Assembly: GCA_017885365.1 (NCBI GenBank)
Contig: JAFNGD010000407.1
Location: 9,690-17,893, forward strand
Direction of reading: 5' to 3'
DNA: 8,204 nt
Origin: Nitrospirota bacterium
GTDB lineage: Bacteria; Nitrospirota; UBA9217
Under the pieces are notes generated by a model. That model had not been told where the DNA came from and searched no databases. It saw only the letters and a program-made list of their open reading frames with translations. The translations under genes were made by a program, and so were the position numbers. Below, in pieces: positions 5,961 through 8,204 of this stretch (position 1 is its first letter; each line of letters begins with the position of its first letter).

Positions 5961-7058
5961 TTACGGCCGACTGCCGGGTAAATTCTTGCTCAGCATTAAG
6001 ACAAACCGGTTGAACCATTTATGCGCAGATGAGATGGATCTTGATGCCGGTGTGGTGGAAACCAGCAACTCCAGGATATGGTATACCCTGCTTCCTTTCT
6101 GCAGGAACCGGTCCTTGCAGGCCATACAGTAGGTAACGATGGAAGCCTGTCCTGCTGCAGTCATGATCTCCTCTGTCGATGCATCGGCCAATTCCGTTGA
6201 GAGCGCGTGCACGTTCCCGCCGAACCCGCAGCAGCGGGGACGCGTCTGTTCGACCACTCCGGCCCCAAGCTCCCCAAGCAGGCTCCTTGCCCGTTCCTGT
6301 ACGGCGTCGAAACGATAGGTCGGACAGGGATGATGGAGATAGCATTCTTGTCCGGCCAGTGACTTCACCGTGGCATTGGGAAGAACTTCCAGAACGTGAT
6401 CGACTCGCACACCGGGCAGATGCCTGCGCAATATCTTGATGCAATTCGTACAAGCCGCGATGATGGACGTTATCCCCTTCTGCTCAAGTGCTGCCCTGAT
6501 CTTCTGCGCTCCGCGTCGGACCGTATCAAAGTCGCCTATCTGATACGTAGGGTCAGAGCAGCAGTCCAGCGCGATCCCAACCTTCTTGCCGAGCTTTTCA
6601 GTCAGGAGCTGTTGCGTCTTATGCACAACCTCAGGCGACATGCCGGCCAGCGAGCACCCTGGCCAGAACACCGTATCTGTTCGGGAATAGTGCGCAAAAG
6701 GAAAGGAATGCCCCCACCGAACATAGCGCCGCGCCGCACGAACGGCTTTCGACACGCGGTCAGGGACCTGTCCTGCCTCGATCAGACGATGTTTGGCGTA
6801 CAGGAATGCGTCCGACGGAAGAAGCCCTTCTGGGCATAGGCCTGCGCACGCTCCGCAGCCCGTACAGAGAAATACGTCCGGATCGCCTTGGGCAATGATC
6901 CGATCGGGAGCACCACGTTTCCCGAGAAACGCGCATGCATTGGTACAAGCACCGCAGGATGTGCATCTGTCGAGAAAGTTCTGGACCTCTGAGTCTATCG
7001 ATTGCATTGCAAAGGTCTGGCGGCCTGATTGGGTCCTCTTCATTAGTACGTCAGTCAT
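5961..7058 (-). CDS. (Fe-S)-binding protein with two [4Fe-4S] motifs and two CCG domains (HdrD/GlpC/DsrK-like)
   Basis: A soluble electron-transfer protein related to the heterodisulfide reductase catalytic subunit. Two ferredoxin motifs are complete, with Cys 32, 35, 38, 42 and Cys 65, 68, 71, 75; the second is a CTGCGACAGLCPEG type. Two CCG (DUF224) domains follow, with Cys135, Cys166-167, Cys203, 206 and Cys245, Cys276-277, Cys311, 314. All eight ferredoxin cysteines and all ten CCG cysteines are present, so both the cubane clusters and the noncubane or CCG-type clusters can be built. At 365 residues it is the size of GlpC/HdrD-like single-subunit proteins. The tail (about 335-365) is basic and aromatic-rich and may bind a membrane or partner. 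The start is uncertain: ATG 7058, 7043 and 7007 all keep the first Cys motif and none has a recognisable ribosome binding site. It sits between the rhodanese and two DsrE-type genes, so disulfide or persulfide reduction is a reasonable role. The substrate is not shown. Confidence 0.92.
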   Translation of the reverse strand: MTDVLMKRTQSGRQTFAMQSIDSEVQNFLDRCTSCGACTNACAFLGKRGAPDRIIAQGDPDVFLCTGCGACAGLCPEGLLPSDAFLYAKHRLIEAGQVPDRVSKAVRAARRYVRWGHSFPFAHYSRTDTVFWPGCSLAGMSPEVVHKTQQLLTEKLGKKVGIALDCCSDPTYQIGDFDTVRRGAQKIRAALEQKGITSIIAACTNCIKILRRHLPGVRVDHVLEVLPNATVKSLAGQECYLHHPCPTYRFDAVQERARSLLGELGAGVVEQTRPRCCGFGGNVHALSTELADASTEEIMTAAGQASIVTYCMACKDRFLQKGSRVYHILELLVSTTPASRSISSAHKWFNRFVLMLSKNLPGSRP

Positions 7059-7071
7059 GATAACAATCTAA

Positions 7072-7229
7072 CAGCTTGTTGAAAAAGGAAACTCTTGCAG
7101 CCTAATTCGTCATCCCCGTGAAAACGGGGATCCAGTCCAGGAACAGCCTGAAAATCCTGGATTCCCGCCTGCGCGGGAATGACGGAAAAGGGAGCGAAAA
7201 TCATTTTTCAACAGCCTGCTAAGGCTGTT
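7072..7229. repeat. MITE/REP-like palindromic repeat with terminal inverted repeats
   Basis: The ends are 15-base inverted repeats, CAGCTTGTTGAAAAA (7072-7086) and TTTTTCAACAGCCTG (7204-7218), with two mismatches. Inside are two 8-bp perfect hairpins, ATCCCCGT with ACGGGGAT (7112-7131, GAAA loop) and ATTCCCGC with GCGGGAAT (7161-7180). A third hairpin, CCAGGA with TCCTGG (7137-7160), lies between them, and CGTCAT with ATGACG pairs the outer flanks of the two. Beyond the right end, AACAGCC with GGCTGTT (7210-7229) forms another 7-bp stem. The pattern of GTCATTCCCGC/GCGGGAAT palindromes is a widespread repeat type in bacterial genomes. There is no coding sequence, so it would be a non-autonomous mobile element or repeat. 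It separates the rhodanese and Fe-S genes. Confidence 0.75.
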
Positions 7230-7248
7230 CTCTATCCATTGCCGTATG

Positions 7249-7674
7249 TCATCGCCCTTTCATATATAGCTCTTTATACGGCCAACCATCGACTCCTCCC
7301 TCAAGGATATAAAGCCTGTTTTCCGAAATACCCTTCCACTTCAGATAGTCATAGGTGTTGCTGGCGCCGGACCTGCCGCGCGGGCAGATGATCACCACCT
7401 CGCTCTTCGATGCATTGATCACCGGAAGCGTCTTGTCGATCCGTTTTTTCTCTTCATCCGTTTTCGCCGGGAAAGCGTTCGTCTCGATTGCTCCCCTGAA
7501 ATGCTGCGTCTCGAAATCATCGGCCGGCTGGATGTCAACGATGACCAATGACTTCCCGGTCTCAAGCCACTGTTTGAATACATCGGGCTTCACATAATTA
7601 GCCGCCAATACTGAAAGCGGCATGAACATCGATATACACAACAGGATCAATACTGCAAGCACATTCCGTTTCAT
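7249..7674 (-). CDS. Exported rhodanese-like domain protein
   Basis: A 141-residue single-domain rhodanese (sulfurtransferase-type) with an N-terminal signal peptide (MKRNVLAVLILLC..., likely cleavage near SVLA at 21-24), so the domain acts outside the cytoplasmic membrane. Family features are VIVDIQPADDFETQHFRGAI (44-63, the CH2A region), the active-site loop ICPRGRSGA with Cys97, TYDYLKWKGI, and LYILEGGVDGWP near the end. The loop CPRGRS differs from the standard CxxGxR: the Arg falls one position early, so the phosphate-binding cradle or substrate preference may differ. The ATG at 7674 is chosen because GAGGAGG lies 6 bases upstream; an in-frame ATG at 7713 lacks this. It follows the activase gene by 41 bases and is probably in one operon with it. 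A role in delivering or accepting persulfide sulfur in the periplasm is inferred. Confidence 0.9.
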   Translation of the reverse strand: MKRNVLAVLILLCISMFMPLSVLAANYVKPDVFKQWLETGKSLVIVDIQPADDFETQHFRGAIETNAFPAKTDEEKKRIDKTLPVINASKSEVVIICPRGRSGASNTYDYLKWKGISENRLYILEGGVDGWPYKELYMKGR

Positions 7675-7715
7675 CAGGACCTCCTCGGTCAACATCGTTG
7701 AATTGTGTTGCATGC

Positions 7716-8204
7716 CTATACCACTACATCCACTGTTTCCAAGGCGTATAGCGCCGCGCCAAGGGCGCCTGCAATGTCCGGAGCTGAGGGCGCCAGGACA
7801 GTTATTTCGAGCTTCTCCTGGAGCAGCTGCACCATGGCGCGGTTCCTGGCCACGCCTCCGGTGAAGACGACCGTGCCGTCATATCCGACGCGGTGCAGCA
7901 TGGCGGCAAGCCGTTCCACCACCGAAAGATGAACAGCCCGGGCTATGTCCCGCGGCGATGCGCCTTGGTTCTTTAAAGAGATCACCTCGGACTCGGCGAA
8001 GACCGTGCACATGCTGTTCACCCTGATCTCGGAGGTCCCCAGAAGCGCCTCCCCGCCGAACTCGCTGAGCGGGATGCCGAGGGACGTCGCCATGATCTCG
8101 AGGAACCGCCCGGTGCCTGCGGCGCACTTGTCGTTCATCTGGAAGTTCGCCACCCTGCCGCTCTCGTCCAGGGCGATCACCTTGGAGTCCTGGCCGCCCA
8201 CATC
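7716..8204 (-). CDS. 2-hydroxyacyl-CoA dehydratase-type activase (BcrA/BadF/BzdG/HgdC family), N-terminus off the window
   Basis: C-terminal 162 residues of an ATP-dependent activator that injects a low-potential electron into a partner, such as a 2-hydroxyacyl-CoA dehydratase, a benzoyl-CoA reductase-type enzyme or a double-cubane cluster protein. The visible part begins at DVGGQDSK, the phosphate-binding motif of the ASKHA fold. It contains the two cysteines that hold the intersubunit [4Fe-4S] cluster, in NDKCAAGTGRFLE and NSMCTVFAESEVI, 39 residues apart as in the characterised HgdC activator. VVFTGGVARN and a C-terminal region ending in VDVVV complete it. The start and the first third or so of a typical single-domain activase (about 260 residues) are beyond the right edge; a fused longer protein cannot be excluded. 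Its natural electron-accepting partner is not visible in the window, and the downstream neighbours are a rhodanese and an HdrD-like Fe-S protein. Confidence 0.93.
   Translation of the reverse strand, partial: DVGGQDSKVIALDESGRVANFQMNDKCAAGTGRFLEIMATSLGIPLSEFGGEALLGTSEIRVNSMCTVFAESEVISLKNQGASPRDIARAVHLSVVERLAAMLHRVGYDGTVVFTGGVARNRAMVQLLQEKLEITVLAPSAPDIAGALGAALYALETVDVVV

Noticed and set aside
7072..7229. A CRISPR array or tRNA, considered because of the repeated palindromes.
   Set aside because: There are no regularly spaced direct repeats with spacers and no cloverleaf; the palindromes are single ordered hairpins inside terminal inverted repeats.
7620..7674. A lipoprotein signal in the rhodanese, considered because of Cys13 in the hydrophobic core.
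   Set aside because: The residues before the Cys are LILL, which do not fit a lipobox with a small residue at -1; an ordinary signal peptide ending near SVLA fits better.

Overview
The window is GC-rich bacterial DNA. Every gene I can support lies on the minus strand, so the genes read from the right end towards the left. The gene content is an HgdC/BcrA-type activase, an HdrD/DsrK-like Fe-S protein, two DsrE-family proteins, an exported rhodanese and a PAS/GAF histidine kinase. This suggests an anaerobic, sulfur-metabolising bacterium, such as a deltaproteobacterium in the old sense (Desulfobacterota, Desulfuromonadota) or Nitrospirota. That placement is inference from gene families; there is no rRNA or marker gene here.

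Right half (about 4853-8204), a redox and sulfur block in transcription order: the C-terminal part of a 2-hydroxyacyl-CoA dehydratase-type activase (cut by the right edge); an exported rhodanese 41 bases later; a roughly 150-base palindromic MITE/REP-like repeat; a cytoplasmic Fe-S protein with two [4Fe-4S] ferredoxin motifs and two CCG domains; a DsrE-like protein with a degenerate Tat signal; and a YedF-like DsrE protein without its usual TusA domain. Together they look like a persulfide or low-potential electron handling module, with two exported and two or more cytoplasmic partners. This grouping is an inference from adjacency.

Middle (about 3998-4852): a hairpin follows the YedF-like gene. 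Next comes a small secreted protein of unknown function with its own strong ribosome binding site and an excellent intrinsic terminator. The longest gene-free stretch, 4596-4852, holds that hairpin and a weak promoter candidate; I see nothing else in it.

Left half (1-3997): a good sigma70-type promoter drives a lipopolysaccharide-kinase-like small kinase, followed 56 bases later by a membrane isoprenylcysteine-methyltransferase-like protein (probably one operon, ended by a GC-rich hairpin). A second good sigma70-type promoter drives a large membrane sensor histidine kinase (7TM, GAF, PAS, PAS, HisKA_3), which runs off the left edge before its ATPase domain. No response regulator is visible. 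No tRNA, rRNA, CRISPR array, transposase or prophage gene was seen.
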